Assembly (NCBI GenBank): GCA_009767595.1
Contig: VSDK01007199.1
Span: forward strand, 290,306-354,305
Source of the DNA: Symbiodinium kawagutii
Taxonomy: Eukaryota > Sar > Dinophyceae > Suessiales > Symbiodiniaceae
Length of the DNA: 64,000 bases
Direction of reading: 5' to 3'
Position 1 is the stretch's first letter; each line of letters opens with the position of its first letter. Positions 11,326-22,549 of this stretch are shown here, one piece after another. Below the pieces are notes generated by a model, which saw only the letters and a program-made list of their open reading frames with translations, did not search any database and was not told where the DNA came from. The position numbers were made by a program, and so were the translations under genes.

Positions 11326-11474
11326 CTGCATCCCCCTTCAGAGCTGAGTATCTGATCTGGAGGATCCATGGACCACTTCCACTCGGTACCCACGGGATTT
11401 TTGTGATGCCGCCAGCAGAAAACACACTTGTTGGCACCTCGGATGCCAGAGTCAACGGAAAATCAACACATGAA
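11326..11474 (-). CDS. Exon, minus strand
   Basis: Acceptor AAGCAG, donor GTGGTG, 49 codons: DFPLTLASEVPTSVFSAGGI, then IPWVPSGSGPWILQIRYSAL and KGDA. Phase exit 1 matches the next minus exon. The plus strand has a 189-codon open frame over the same region, but it is AT-biased and lacks splice support. Confidence 0.55.
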
Positions 11475-11537
11475 CTGCTTGCTATCAATTACAAAACTGT
11501 CATATTTGTCATGTTCGTTGCACCCTATTCATGGACT

Positions 11538-11605
11538 AGGATGGATCTCGAGCTCTTGGGTCGACTGCTGATTTGTCTCCAGGATCTTGCCGGTCTTACC
11601 GCCAG
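11538..11605 (-). CDS. Probable exon, minus strand
   Basis: After TGTGGCAG reads GGKTGKILETNQQSTQELEI then HP. The GGKTGK is not a canonical P-loop. Short, and donor uncertain. Confidence 0.4.
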
Positions 11606-11740
11606 CTGCCACAAATTACCACACAGTCATCTGTCATCTGAACCATTCAAAATCCCACAAATCATGGACACAATTGACCCTCTGGTAGATCAAACCCAGA
11701 AATGGAACAGTCCCACATTGGAAAGGGAAAACCCAGGAAC

Positions 11741-11815
11741 CCAGCCATAAATCCCAAGAAACCAGCTAGAAATCCCAGGAAACCAGCTAGAAATCCCAGG
11801 AAACCAGCTACAAAT
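11741..11815. repeat. 21-bp tandem repeat, ~4 copies
   Basis: Unit AAATCCCAGGAAACCAGCTAG with few changes; intronic. Confidence 0.9.
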
Positions 11816-11852
11816 GGTGGGATTTTCTGTATGAAACCGGCACTTCCCTCAC

Positions 11853-11953
11853 CATGAAACATCCTGAGGCCCCATGCACGCCAGGGAAGGCGTCGCTTCC
11901 ATGCCTTGGTGGCAACGGCATGGGATTGCAACAAGCTGGGCGCGCGACGTGGG
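11853..11953 (-). CDS. Exon, minus strand
   Basis: Between GCGTAG and a canonical GTGAGG donor: HVARPACCNPMPLPPRHGSD then GVHGASGCFM. A second frame, reading through the same DNA (SLLQSHAVATKAWKRRLPWR), is also open. The canonical donor favours the first. Confidence 0.45.
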
Positions 11954-11989
11954 CTACGCACCAAATGGTTCACGTGTCTGTGTAAAAAT

Positions 11990-12780
11990 ATCTTTATATT
12001 GTTAGATAAATAAATACATCTACATAATAACTAAAAATATAAATACAATTTATAAATATTTAAAAATATATATATATATATGTAGATAGATATACATACC
12101 TATATATATTTACCCAAAGAATACATATATATATATATATACATATAACTGAAAATATAAATATAAATATGTGTTATATATACACACTGTATCGGCATAT
12201 TGTAAAGCCATATTTATTTGAACACATGTTGCGAATGTAGCTTTGCACAATCTTGATGCACACAAACAACGAATGCCACCAATGTTCACCCAACATACTG
12301 GAAATAGCAATGGATAATCAGGTTTATCACGCCGGATTGAACAATCAACTAATTACAAACAACAGGGAGACTTGGATTTAATCCTCAACACAAAATAGGT
12401 ACCATATGAGGGGACCTACGCAGAATTGGTCACCGTCATCATTGCAGTCGGCTTCATCCTGGGGATTGCTAGTATTTCAGGCAATAGGTTGCTTTCCATT
12501 TGTATCAGTCGTTCTGTGTAAGCACCCTAATGATGACCATCTTCGGGGGACATTGTTAGATTTTTAGGTCGCCCAGCAGTACGTAGTCATGGCTTTGCTG
12601 ATCCATCAAACTGATGCATCCACAAATCTGAAGGTTTAAGCCAACACTATGTGTTTGGAACCGGTATCGACATATCCGGCATATCAAGGAACCGATGAAT
12701 GACGCAGAAATACGCAAATTCAAGGCTTAAACATGGACTACGATTATCTCTGTGTTGCCGGCACGTGCGAGCATGGCTTC
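11990..12780. other. AT-rich intergenic or intronic DNA
   Basis: (TA)n tracts near 12060-12170 and low-complexity AT-rich sequence. No supported gene. Confidence 0.5.
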
Positions 12781-12839
12781 AAAGCCTAGATGCCTTTTGG
12801 AATGCCACTAAAGTCACTGAAGAGTGAACAGAATGCAGC

Positions 12840-13022
12840 ATGCAAAGGCATTTACAAATCATGGAAAAACATGTGCATTCAGATTCGGGGCTGTCATCTT
12901 CCATTGCCAGGTTCATGTGTCAAAAGGGACCCACCACTGTACGTGAACCACCAGGCATCCGGGCATTGGTACGACGTGATGCCGTAAAAGGAGTGCTTGT
13001 AGCAGCCGCCTCGCCCTGCTGA
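12840..13022 (+). CDS. Possible small ORF, strand unresolved
   Basis: The plus strand has an ATG-initiated 60-codon frame with RFMCQKGPTTVREPPGIRAL. The minus strand has, after CTTCAG, a frame GEAAATSTPFTASRRTNARM. Neither has a recognisable domain. Only the presence of coding potential is supported. Confidence 0.3.
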   Translation: MQRHLQIMEKHVHSDSGLSSSIARFMCQKGPTTVREPPGIRALVRRDAVKGVLVAAASPC

Positions 13023-13287
13023 AGCTCAAAATGACTGGAGAAACACACCGAATCAAGAAACAGTTTGGGAAATCACAGCATACAAAGGGAACATTGTGCA
13101 TCGATAATGCAATATAATGAAATGAGTGAGGTATATATAAGATTGCAGTCGTGAAATAAGCAGGGATTAGAATTCTGCTTTTATACATTTATGTATAGAT
13201 TCATATGAAGGCCATTGAGGGTGAACAATCCTACAGCCCCTGAACATGCATCTTGTAGCATTCTGTCCACGCTTTGGTACAGACAAT

Positions 13288-13350
13288 CTACTCTCTTCGA
13301 ACCAGATGAGTCCTTGGAGCGTCGAAGATGTCAAGTTTCAAGACAAGGTC
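13288..13350 (-). CDS. Possible short exon, minus strand
   Basis: Minus strand reads SKSDLVLKLDIFDAPRTHLV after TTGAAG. Weak because it is short. Confidence 0.3.
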   Translation of the reverse strand, partial: DLVLKLDIFDAPRTHLVRRE

Positions 13351-13764
13351 TGACTTGCTTCAATCAATCAAATGATGGTAGACACAACAGGCGACACCAA
13401 CACAACCAAACACAAACCAGCAAAAATGCCTGAGCACGGGCAACATCCCATCATGCTGATTAAAAGAGTTTACAGCTTGCAGCAATCAAATCAACAGAAA
13501 TATGTAATTGTAGCTTATGTACAGGTCAATACCCCCTGGCATATTTGGCACAATCCATCATGGGCAAACTTGTTCACAAACTAAATGCATGACAGGAATC
13601 GGCTTCTGCATTTCATAATGTAAACTGTGTTGCATGTCACATCCCGGCATGAACACATGTTGGGGATGTCCAGAACCACTTGTTTTCCCAACCACTAGTC
13701 CTCACATGGTCAACTATTGGGAATGTAAACGCTATCCGCTATCCGCAAACACACACAAATTTAG

Positions 13765-13975
13765 GTATGATATGGAGGTGTCTAAAATGGAATCTATTGA
13801 ACCAAAGGAAAATATCGGGTTGATGGTTTCAACTGCTGTGAAGAACAGTAGTGAGTTGATGTCAATAGGAAAAAATACTCCCCGCATGTGCCGAAACATT
13901 ACTTCCGATAGTGACAAGGGGGACCCCTGGCTGAGAAAAAGAAAAAAACAAAATGGTCCAAGAAAAAATATCACC
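13765..13975 (+). CDS. Weak candidate coding stretch
   Basis: Reads MEVSKMESIEPKENIGLMV and ends in a basic run. AT-rich codons and no splice support; listed with low confidence. Confidence 0.2.
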
Positions 13976-14033
13976 TGATATCACCTATAGGCCTATACGT
14001 ATGATCTGCTGGATATGCCAGTACCAATGTTGT

Positions 14034-14039
14034 TCTTGC

Positions 14040-14092
<53 letters not shown>

Positions 14093-14583
14093 GTGCTGGT
14101 GCTGGTGCTGGTGCTGGTGCTGGTGCTGGTGCTGGTGCTGGTGCTGGTGCTGGTGCTGGTGCTGGTGCTGGTGCTGGTGCTGGTGCTGGTGCTGGTGCTG
14201 GTGCTGGTGCTGGTGCTGGTGCTGGTGCTGGTGCTGGTGCTGGTGCTGGTGCTGGTGCTGGTGCTGGTGCTGGTGCTGGTGCTGGTGCTGGTGCTGGTGC
14301 TGGTGCTGGTGCTGGTGCTGGTGCTGGTGCTGGTGCTGGTGCTGGTGCTGGTGCTGGTGCTGGTGCTGGTGCTGGTGCTGGTGCTGGTGCTGGTGCTGGT
14401 GCTGGTGCTGGTGCTGGTGCTGGTGCTGGTGCTGGTGCTGGTGCTGGTGCTGGTGCTGGTGCTGGTGCTGGTGCTGGTGCTGGTGCTGGTGCTGGTGCTG
14501 GTGCTGGTGCTGGTGCTGGTGCTGGTGCTGGTGCTGGTGCTGGTGCTGGTGCTGTTGCTGTTGCTGTTGGTGTTGTTGTTGTT
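14034..14583. repeat. CTG/GGTGCT microsatellite array (~0.55 kb)
   Basis: (CTG)n at 14034-14086, then about 78 nearly perfect copies of the hexamer GGTGCT (14087-14553), then degenerate (TTG)n. It is open in several frames (Leu-Val, Cys-Trp and, on the other strand, His-Gln dipeptides). Open frames are a trivial result of the repeat and no flanking coding frame is seen. Confidence 0.97.
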
Positions 14584-14882
14584 GAATATCTCTACTTCTC
14601 TGAGTGGTTGATAGGTGGGAAAAAGTTAGTGATGCTTCCCCTGTTGTGATTTTGGTCACCGCTGGGCCTTGATACAAACATCAATCAAGGTCAAACGCAG
14701 TCCAACAATTGTATCTGCGGTGGTCTTGGAACTGTATCAACCATTCTGAACCAGAACAGTATCAATCATTGTTGACCATTCCGAATGGATATTAGCCACG
14801 ATCAACAACAATTAGAATCAATTAGCAAAATGTCCAATTATCAATCACGAAATCACCAGCAGCAAGCATGATACCAGACAAC

Positions 14883-15036
14883 CTCCCCTGCCCCTTCCAT
14901 CCTCTTAGTTGATGCTTCGTCCAACGGCAAAGCTTCACTGCAGAGTGCGAACCGACGATCTTGTAGCCTGATCCAGGATCGATAAGGAGGGTCATCAGGA
15001 TCAGGAGGATTCAAAGGATCCCGTCGGTGGTCAAAC
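14883..15036 (-). CDS. Exon, minus strand
   Basis: Acceptor TTAAAG, donor GTTGTC, 51 codons, exit phase 0: FDHRRDPLNPPDPDDPPYRS, then RLQDRRFALCSEALPLDEAS. Strongly protein-like (proline-rich then a charged helix). Unrecognised. Confidence 0.6.
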
Positions 15037-15279
15037 CTTTAAGAACGATAATTGACCAATACCATTGAGCCACTGTTTTTGTCATGTCACTCATGTGGCT
15101 GTGGTCGAGGTTGACCCCTCCCTGGTGAACACGCCAAAAATGACCCTGCACTAGTCAGCCCCCTGTTGAGATGTTAAAAATCCATACACTTGGGACGATT
15201 GGTACCCCATATGACTTATAGCCATGTGAAAAAAAAATCATCAATAGCTTAGGAATAATGATTGATCACTACTACGACC

Positions 15280-15282
15280 ACG

Positions 15283-15376
<94 letters not shown>

Positions 15377-15379
15377 CTG

Positions 15380-15405
<26 letters not shown>
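15280..15405. repeat. ACA and CTA trinucleotide arrays
   Basis: (ACA)n at about 15282-15316 followed by (CTA)n to about 15405. Confidence 0.95.
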
Positions 15406-15410
<5 letters not shown>

Positions 15411-15552
15411 TGCGACTCCTGATCTCTACATAGTCAAAAAAAACTAGCGGCGAGTATTATTTGTCACCATATATATAGACACTACTATTGCTATCAACCA
15501 TTGCCACTATGACTATCACCAGTGATTCTCATAATTGACTTCATCACTATGA

Positions 15553-15676
15553 CTGAGGATCAGTCGACTGTGGGTCAAAACCCTGTACCCCTGGTTCCCT
15601 CCTATTAACCATTGTTTTCCCTATTATTGTTGGTGGAAATCCCCCACTAGTTGGTTGGTTAATATTGACCCATAGC
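15553..15676 (-). mobile_element. Family-I inverted-repeat element forming an intron
   Basis: On the minus strand it starts GCTATGGGTCAATATTAACC and ends TTTTGACCCACAGTCGACTG then ATCCTCAG. Terminal inverted repeat TGGGTCAA/TTGACCCA. The coding frame of exon 15677-15803 runs exactly to its first base, giving a 124-nt GC-AG intron. It shares internal words (AGGGAAAACAATGGTTAAT, ACCAGGGGTACAGGGTTTT) with copies at 5.5, 56.2, 57.6 and 61.1 kb. Confidence 0.65.
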
Positions 15677-15803
15677 CAGTCCTCCCCAAGTGATCACCAC
15701 TTCCTATCATCACCAACCAACGGGCAACCGTGCCGCGGCTTACGCCCCGCACACCTTCTTTGGTGAGCTGCGCTCGGTGCTTGCTGGTGAGCATGGGCCG
15801 CTC
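15677..15803 (-). CDS. Exon, minus strand
   Basis: Acceptor GCTCCAG. Reads ERPMLTSKHRAQLTKEGVRG, then GTVARWLVMIGSGDHLGRT, ending one base before the family-I element. The helix-turn-helix-like rhythm (TKEGVRGVSRGTVARWL) could be DNA binding, but this is only an impression. High GC3. Confidence 0.55.
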
Positions 15804-16079
15804 CTGGAGCAACAAAGGCCACGCATGGTGAACCGCCAGGATTCAGCCGTTGGCAATCGCTGAGTATGTCTTCACAGGCGTGACTAGAAGGGGAGCGCAT
15901 GGTAGAGATTTCAGAATATGGTAGAAGTAATGAGGATATATCAGTATTTGCATAATCAAATGTACAAACATGTATGTAAACAACAAAATAACAAATCACA
16001 AGTTGGTGTGAATTGCTTTGATACGATTCTGTCACATGGGACCATGAGAAGATCATGATGTAATACCATGTAGATGTTT

Positions 16080-16200
16080 ACATCTAAATATGAATATACA
16101 TATATTTTCATATGTATATATATATATGCATATGTCTATTTAAAGGAATGTATATATATATATACATGTATATTTAATATAAAAATATGTGTATATATAT
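16080..16200. repeat. TA-rich microsatellite
   Basis: Palindromic ATATATAT blocks with TATGTATATA variants; intergenic or intronic. Confidence 0.8.
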
Positions 16201-16497
16201 AAATTCATATGTAAAAAAAAAATGGTAATAGAACCCCATGAATCATATCTAATGATGAGTACCAATCAACAGTGGATACTGACGTTGATTAGCTCCCAAG
16301 TGATCGATGCTTTCCAGGGCGCAACCCCAAGTCATTTCCAAGGATGGTCCAGGCTGCAAAGCCAGGAATTCAAGATACTTTTGCCTACTAGGAACCGGGG
16401 AAGGTTCACAAAGTTGAACAAAACAACCAGATACAACAGCTGTTCGCTAACAAAAAATGTTAACCCGAATTGCTCAAAAAATTGTAAACGTATGAAC

Positions 16498-16580
16498 CAG
16501 TGGTGTTTTGTTGCCTTTGCCCAATCTAGAGCTGATCCCTCATCCTCTTCAGTGAATCTCCTTGGTGCTGGCGCACCCTT
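16498..16580 (-). CDS. Exon, minus strand
   Basis: Acceptor GCTTGCAG, donor GTTCAT. Reads KGAPAPRRFTEEDEGSALDW then AKATKHH. Charged and protein-like. Its phase does not join 15803 directly. Confidence 0.5.
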
Positions 16581-17079
16581 CTGCAAGCTCTTCTACGTCT
16601 GACCTCGAAAATGGGGGCTTCGATTCAAGGGAAATGAGTACGGAGCAATCAAACAAGAAAAGCCTCAAATCATCTCAGAGAAATCAATCCTATCCAGGCC
16701 AATATAATATAATTAAGATTCTATAATTAACATACTAAACGACTATAACTAACATAGTATAATTGACATACAATCATCCCACCAATTTGGTGTTTCGTTT
16801 TTGGCAGTTCTAAGGGACTACGTATTTCCTGGCGATTACTTTCGACTGTACTGTAATGAAACGAGTTGCAGGTCTGGGCTTTGATCTATACAGGTTTGTC
16901 CAGAAAAGTGTAACACCATTAGACTGTTGTTGGTTTCATGTGGTTTCCCTACTAAGAATGGTTATTTGATGTTATTTCTGGATGGTTTCCCTATGAATAC
17001 TATACTATACTTATGAACTTGGATGGTGAGTATCATGGTATAGACGTGGACAACCTCATACACTCGACTGTGATTCACC

Positions 17080-17215
17080 GTTGCTCCCCTAAGCATTCGA
17101 CGCTCCCTTCTGCTCCGCTTCGCCTGTGGGATTTGAGGGTAGAACGTCGTACCCACCCCAGGGGCGAAAACTGCCTTGAAGACTTTGGAGAACCATTGGA
17201 TGAGTGGTTAGTACA
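17080..17215. CDS. GC-rich coding-like island, strand unresolved
   Basis: Plus frame LRVERRTHPRGENCLEDFGE ends at a good GTTAGT donor. Minus frame QWFSKVFKAVFAPGVGTTFY is also open but lacks an acceptor. At least one exon is likely here. Confidence 0.35.
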
Positions 17216-17349
17216 CACCACTACACTCCTCATATACAGATACACACAGAATATGAATATATAATACACACAAAATATATACATGTATTCATGCAAAAAA
17301 TATGTACATCTAAATCCATTCTAATCCCAATTCATTGCTGAAACAATTG

Positions 17350-17530
17350 AAATCCACCCTCGCAAGCCACTCCATTTGGCCGCCCATTTTGGCCGCTGCC
17401 ATCATCGATTGTCCAACCGAGCCCTGGCGTCATCTCATCCTCAGTTGGCCATACCCCAACCCACATGTTGGAACTTGTAGTGCGAGGGCTACAGCTTGCA
17501 ATCTGATGGTTCCAGCTCACCAGTTCAAGC
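17350..17530 (-). CDS. Possible exon, minus strand
   Basis: Minus strand reads SNMWVGVWPTEDEMTPGLGW then TIDDGSGQNGRPNGVACEG. The plus frame is open as well. No splice sites fixed. Confidence 0.3.
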
Positions 17531-17539
17531 CTCATTAGC

Positions 17540-18140
17540 TACCTTGCAAGCATCTAATTCGTTGAAGTTTTGCAGGGGGTGCTGGAGTACGTGAAGGGTG
17601 CATGTTTAATGAATCAATGAATGGTTCTCCTATCTCCCACTCTAGTCGGTGGCATCAAAAATAATGTGCCCTTTTCTAGTTGCTGAAATCATGAGACTCC
17701 CGGCGACTTGGTTCCAGCAATCAATAACTTTCTTTTCCGACAGCGGTTGTACATGAAGCTTAGTAAAAACATGTCACACACTGTTCATGTCACATCATGT
17801 TGCAATCGTATTGGCCAACGTTACTACCGTTACTAGTCCTGTTTGCTTGTGATTATGAACCATTAGTTCTTACCAACCAACATTAGTGAAAAAAATATAC
17901 ACCATTTCACAATGAATATGTATCATCACCAACTGTGTGTTACGATTGTCAAAGTTATTGCTCACAATTGTTGTAAGCCAGGATCAACCAATATTGACCA
18001 CTATAAATTCAAGCCATTGTGAAGCATTGCTAACTATGATTAAATAATATTAAATATCAACCGTTCCAACGACTCCAACACTACATGTGAAACAATGTTT
18101 AACACCATGAACCATTTTACTAACTATACTACGTAACCAT
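17540..18140. other. No gene seen
   Basis: AT-rich, many CCAATATTGACCA-like words; no supported exon. Confidence 0.4.
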
Positions 18141-18174
18141 ATCTAGCCAATATCACTAACCAACCTACTGCAAC

Positions 18175-18330
18175 TCCAAGCTTCAGCCAAGGTGCTTCGT
18201 CTACCGGAAGCGGCACCGCTTCCGGATGCTGCGGCTCCTGCTTTTGGCATGGTGCCACTTCCGGAAGCGGCTCCTCCGAAGGCTCTGACTCCTCTGCATC
18301 GTGGGCATGTCTCGGCTGTCCAAAGACGAA
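18175..18330 (-). CDS. Probable exon, minus strand
   Basis: Minus frame GQPRHAHDAEESEPSEEPLP then VAPCQKQEPQHPEAVPLPVD: an acidic Pro/Glu linker. Two other minus frames are open, one Arg/Ser-rich. The frame choice is a judgement. Confidence 0.4.
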
Positions 18331-18688
18331 TCTGTGAGACGTGCTGAACATCACAGTGACTGCAGCAAGTCAGTTTCAACAACCTCCCGAAAGTGATGAA
18401 TGTTTCAAAGTCACCAAACTCCAGCATGGTCAGGGTCTGCCAATATGGATCTTAACTTGGAATCATAATCTATCAACTCACTCTTGGATGCACTGCTGAC
18501 TTCATTTGCTGATTCGGCGGGAAAACATTTCCTGCCCCGGGGACATCTTCTAGTTCATCTTGGTTTCGCTGGTTAACCATTGATAAACACTAAATTCACC
18601 ATCATGAATCACTATGAACGACCATGAAGCGATTAATTAACCCATGACGACCCACAATGTTCAAGCATTCTTAACATTTGCTGTCTTC

Positions 18689-18788
18689 TCAATAAAGGGG
18701 TATCCCCAAATCATCCATCCGTTAGTCATTGTTTCAGTAATGAACTAACCAGTTCGATCTATTTAGGGGGTTCCCTATCGTAAGAAAC
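18689..18788. mobile_element. Family-III short inverted-repeat element
   Basis: Starts TTCTCAATAAAGGGGTATCC, contains CAAATCATCCAT and GTTAGTCATT, and ends GGGGGTTCCCTATCGTAAGA. About 100 bp, and matches the element nested at 7948-8042 and at 62310-62396. Non-coding. Confidence 0.55.
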
Positions 18789-18863
18789 ACCCAATCTATC
18801 AACCATTTACTGTTCCATCAGTGAGGTCTGAGACTTTCATGTCACCCCTTTCGGGTCCTTTAC

Positions 18864-19003
18864 TTCATGGCTGGGGGCCCCCTCAGTGGTGCTAGCGAAG
18901 TTGCCCAAACGCTGCACGATCACAGCCATGTGCTTCCACTTGCGCTTCAGGCGTTTGGCACTGGACTTCTGACTCCTGAGATGCGCGGCCATGTGCATCC
19001 CCC
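18864..19003 (-). CDS. Exon, minus strand
   Basis: Acceptor CCTAAG, donor GTAAAG, 46 codons: MHMAAHLRSQKSSAKRLKRK, then HMAVIVQRLGNFASTTEGAP. A basic amphipathic stretch. The antisense and one other frame are also open, but the splice sites fit this one. Confidence 0.5.
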
Positions 19004-19689
19004 CTTAGGAAGTGGATGTATCAGGTCACTAGTCGTGGTTATAGGGGTTCTGAGCTACCTGATAGGGCTTGCAAATATGGTCATATTCCACTCATAAGCC
19101 CAACTGCAGATCGGAGCAGAGCTGGCAATAGGGGGAGGTAACCAGCAGCCTATAGGGTTAGAGGATGTTGGAGTTTACCAAGTATAGGGCCTCAACCCGG
19201 TACCAAGCTCCATCATCGCGAACAACAAACATTTCTATGGGCTTTGCCAACAAACCAACCTACTTATTATCGTTTTGGACTCGCACGTACATGACGTGGA
19301 ATTGCCATCTGTAGCTGTCATCATCCACTCCCAATGGCTGTGGGGACATCCCAAATCAAAAGAAGCAAACAGCAGCAAACACTGAGATAACATGCGAATT
19401 CAAGGGTTCTTAGTGAGCAAAGCATGGTGCAAAATGTTCTTCAAGTGTCTGCACCAGTGCAACATACTCGCCAGTTCAGTTTTGTAGATTGTCCATCATG
19501 AATACAGTGATTCTGAAACTGTGACAATTTAAAGCTTTGATGTCTTACGACGTTTTGAGGACTTCAAACGGCAAGACAGAAAACCAATTAGACCTGCAAA
19601 CTTGGAAGGTTTTGATTCGTGACTTCAGATGGTCTAGACTACAGCATTCTACAGTCTGAACTTCCCACTTCCAGCGACTTCAACTACCA

Positions 19690-19770
19690 AGTGACTGATA
19701 ACGACACCAATCCACGCAAGTCTTCAAAAATGCCTGCTGCGCTAGGAAGCAAATTCCAGCATCAACTAAG
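19690..19770 (-). CDS. Possible exon, minus strand
   Basis: After GTCAGCAG reads LVDAGICFLAQQAFLKTCVD then WCRYQSLG. Short and unrecognised. Confidence 0.35.
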
Positions 19771-20062
19771 CTGCTGACAGCCGGGGCTGGGCTAATTGGT
19801 GCCCAATGTAGGTGGTTCAGCCTTTTACCACACAAACACGAACAAAACAATGTACAGGGGCTCTCCATCCAAACGGGCCAAAACCGGGATGTCCGCACTG
19901 AACTATGAAATAGTCAAACAATTCACACCGCAGATTCTGCGCTGGACCTTCCATTCCATCATGCGTTCAAAAGTGTTGTGGGTCAATCTGTCAGCCAAAC
20001 AATGTAGCACCAAGTCACATATCCATGTCAGGCCAATACCAGACATACCAAGAACTACATGC

Positions 20063-20125
20063 CTCCGTAAGTCCATAAGCCATTTTTTGTCTGACAATTT
20101 GTTGCATGTACGCATGAGGTGAAGC
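20063..20125 (-). CDS. Internal exon, minus gene M3
   Basis: 21 codons, phase 0 on both sides: ASPHAYMQQIVRQKMAYGLT then E, with a GC donor (GCATGT). Entry phase matches exit of 20497-20632. Confidence 0.5.
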
Positions 20126-20496
20126 CTGGACTGTACCATCTACTGCCATCTAGCCATCTCATCCACATCATGTTTGGTTACGTTTTAATCCCTTACTGCT
20201 TCTTGAGCAGCCAGGGCACAGGACCGTTGCAAGCTACCAGTTTCAACAAAAACGACGTTGACATTTCAACATCATCATCATCATAATAATAATAATAATC
20301 ATCATCATCGTCATAGCAATGTTTTGCTTGTCGTTCATCAGCAATTGTTGATCATTGCGATCCATGATAAAGAATTGATCATGATGAATCACGTTCATCT
20401 CCATCAATCTCCATCAATTTCCATCAATTTCCATCATTTTCCATCATTTCCATCAAATTCCATGAGCCAAACAAGTACAACCTGTACCAAACACAC

Positions 20497-20632
20497 CTCA
20501 AAGCCCCGCGCTGAGCGCTTCGTAACCAAGCCCCGCACACCAAACTCGTCGCGTCGCTGCCGAGGAAGAACCAGCTGCTGACCGCTGGGACCAGAAATGA
20601 CATGCAACTTGGCCCTGGGAGCAAGCCACTGG
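20497..20632 (-). CDS. Internal exon, minus gene M3
   Basis: Acceptor TTCACAG, donor GTGTGT, 45 codons: QWLAPRAKLHVISGPSGQQL, then VLPRQRRDEFGVRGLVTK. Entry phase 2 matches exon 21277-21356. Basic, protein-like, with no named domain. Confidence 0.6.
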
Positions 20633-20964
20633 CTGTGAATGCTTAGTAACCATGGGTCGTGTAAGCAAGTCATCTGCTGGATGATGGGGATCATGGTCAT
20701 AGTATGTCATGGTTTGTAATAATGAATTGTTAGTTGTGAGTCATGGTGCCTATTGGTTGGCAAAGGATACTAGTTATGAATGGTAAATCACGGTTGCTAC
20801 TGGTTTTCATGGTAAGAATTTAGTGCCAAATGGTAATGTTAAACATATGTTGAATTATAGAGGATCAAAAACAACAATGATCGGGCAGTAGACCCTACCA
20901 TCCGCCCAATCGATCGCGTTGTTCAAAAGAAACAACCCATTCTTAGCTTCACACCATTGATTGC

Positions 20965-21045
20965 ATACACAAATATATATATATATATATATTTATATTT
21001 ATTTTAAAAAAACAAATATATATATATATATACATATATACACAA
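20965..21045. repeat. TA microsatellite
   Basis: Two (TA)n runs in the intron of M3. Confidence 0.85.
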
Positions 21046-21276
21046 TATGTTTATATTCATATGTTCTCAATTGCAAAAAACACATACGTGATATTGATAA
21101 GAAAGTGGACATAGATTCAAATATATGTGCAGGCTTGTACTGTATGTAATTGTTCCTATAGTTGTATGTGGGTCTGCTTGCTTTTTTGTTGATATGTCAG
21201 CATGTACTCTTGCATGCATGGCTTATCCACAAGATTTCAGGTCTCATGTTAATTATTATCTGCTCAGACCTCCTAC

Positions 21277-21356
21277 GTCAATCCGGTTTGGTTTGATAGC
21301 ACAACATCAACAAAAATGCGCCAATGAACATCATCCTGGTGCACACCCGCACAAAA
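21277..21356 (-). CDS. Internal exon, minus gene M3
   Basis: Preceded by a clear polypyrimidine tract (CTTTTTTTTCAG). Reads FCAGVHQDDVHWRIFVDVVL then SNQTGL to donor GTAGGA. Entry phase 0 matches 21428, exit phase 2 matches 20632. Confidence 0.6.
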
Positions 21357-21427
21357 CTGAAAAAAAAGTGGTGCTGCGACCAGAAAAATTCCTAGGGTGA
21401 CAGTTGCGTGGTCTTAAGCCGCCTCAC

Positions 21428-21535
21428 TGTTCCGATGCCAAGAATCGTCTGCCTCTCCACAAAGTCAGAATACGGGCCCAAGCACCTCCAGCGCTTACGC
21501 CAGTTGAGATATGCCTCCTGCTCTTGCAACTCCAC
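21428..21535 (-). CDS. Internal exon, minus gene M3
   Basis: 36 codons between CGGTCAG and a canonical GTGAGG donor: VELQEQEAYLNWRKRWRCLG then PYSDFVERQTILGIGT. With the next three exons it makes a phase-consistent 128-residue stretch of an unknown protein. The 5' part is not found. Confidence 0.65.
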
Positions 21536-22204
21536 CTGACCGGTCCCGGCCTAGTAACCACACTCGATCCACTGGTGAGCCACTAATGACTTAGAATAAA
21601 CAGCGTGTGACTTGCCAGGAAACATGGGGAGTATGTGGATCTCCCCATGAATTGATCAGGTTCTACAGCTAGTGCTGGGTATCCAGTGCTGACCACCTAT
21701 GTGTTTGATTGTGAAGGTCACGAATCCACAAACCTGACCTTTCTGTTGCATGATGTATGATCATGGCCCTCACTTGTTATACTCTGGTAAATACACAACC
21801 ATTGCATACTGTATATATAGATATAAATATAAATATATATATATTGCAAACATATATAAACACACGTACAAAAAACAACAATATGCAAACAAATCTGCAC
21901 AATGTTTCATATATTCAATTTATATTCGGTATATTCATGTGTTGTATCTTATTGTATCTTATCGTAGGGACTTTAAACAATAGTGATCTATATGTTGTTG
22001 TTCTTATCTTTCAGTGTTCACTCGTATTCATCTTTCTATCTGTTTATCGATCCAAACATACATGTTTATACCCCTGTATGCATAAATTCATTATCTCATG
22101 TATCGTTTAATTAAGAGCTCATGATATCCGATGTATCTTCTCTATCTAGTCTTTCCATTTTATCTGTCAATGTATCTATTCAAATTTTGAATTGTTTGAT
22201 ATTA

Positions 22205-22275
22205 CTGTATCTGTCTCTCTACCTACCTACCTACCTATCTACCTATCTATCTATCTATCTATCTATCTGTCGATC
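22205..22275. repeat. CTAC/CTAT tetranucleotide array
   Basis: (CTAC)n then (CTAT)n, imperfect. Confidence 0.9.
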
Positions 22276-22549
22276 TATCCATCTATCCAACTACCATCTA
22301 CACATCCACACATTACAGTAGATATCAGTGGTGACTCACACAGCTAGCTATGCTGGTTGGTGGTTTCAACCGCTATGAAAAATATTAGCCAACCAACCAT
22401 TTGTTAATGATTGTTAGGGAAAATAATCAAAATGTTTAAAGCCACCAACCAGTAGTTGTTCAACCACTATAGTTACTTCTGATCCCCTATTATTAACCAT
22501 CTGTTAAGTTGCTAAACGGGCCTTCTCCGGGCCCTCCCTGCAAGTTGGT

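Noticed and set aside
11538-11605. P-loop NTPase motif (GGKTGK)
   Set aside because: Spacing does not match GxxxxGK[ST] and there is no Walker B in the neighbouring exons.
11181-11750. 189-codon plus-strand ORF
   Set aside because: AT-biased codons and low-complexity start; minus-strand exons with matching splice phases cover the same DNA.
13953-14677. Long open frames encoding Leu-Val, Cys-Trp or His-Gln dipeptide proteins
   Set aside because: They are produced by the GGTGCT hexamer array in every frame; no flanking coding sequence or splice context.
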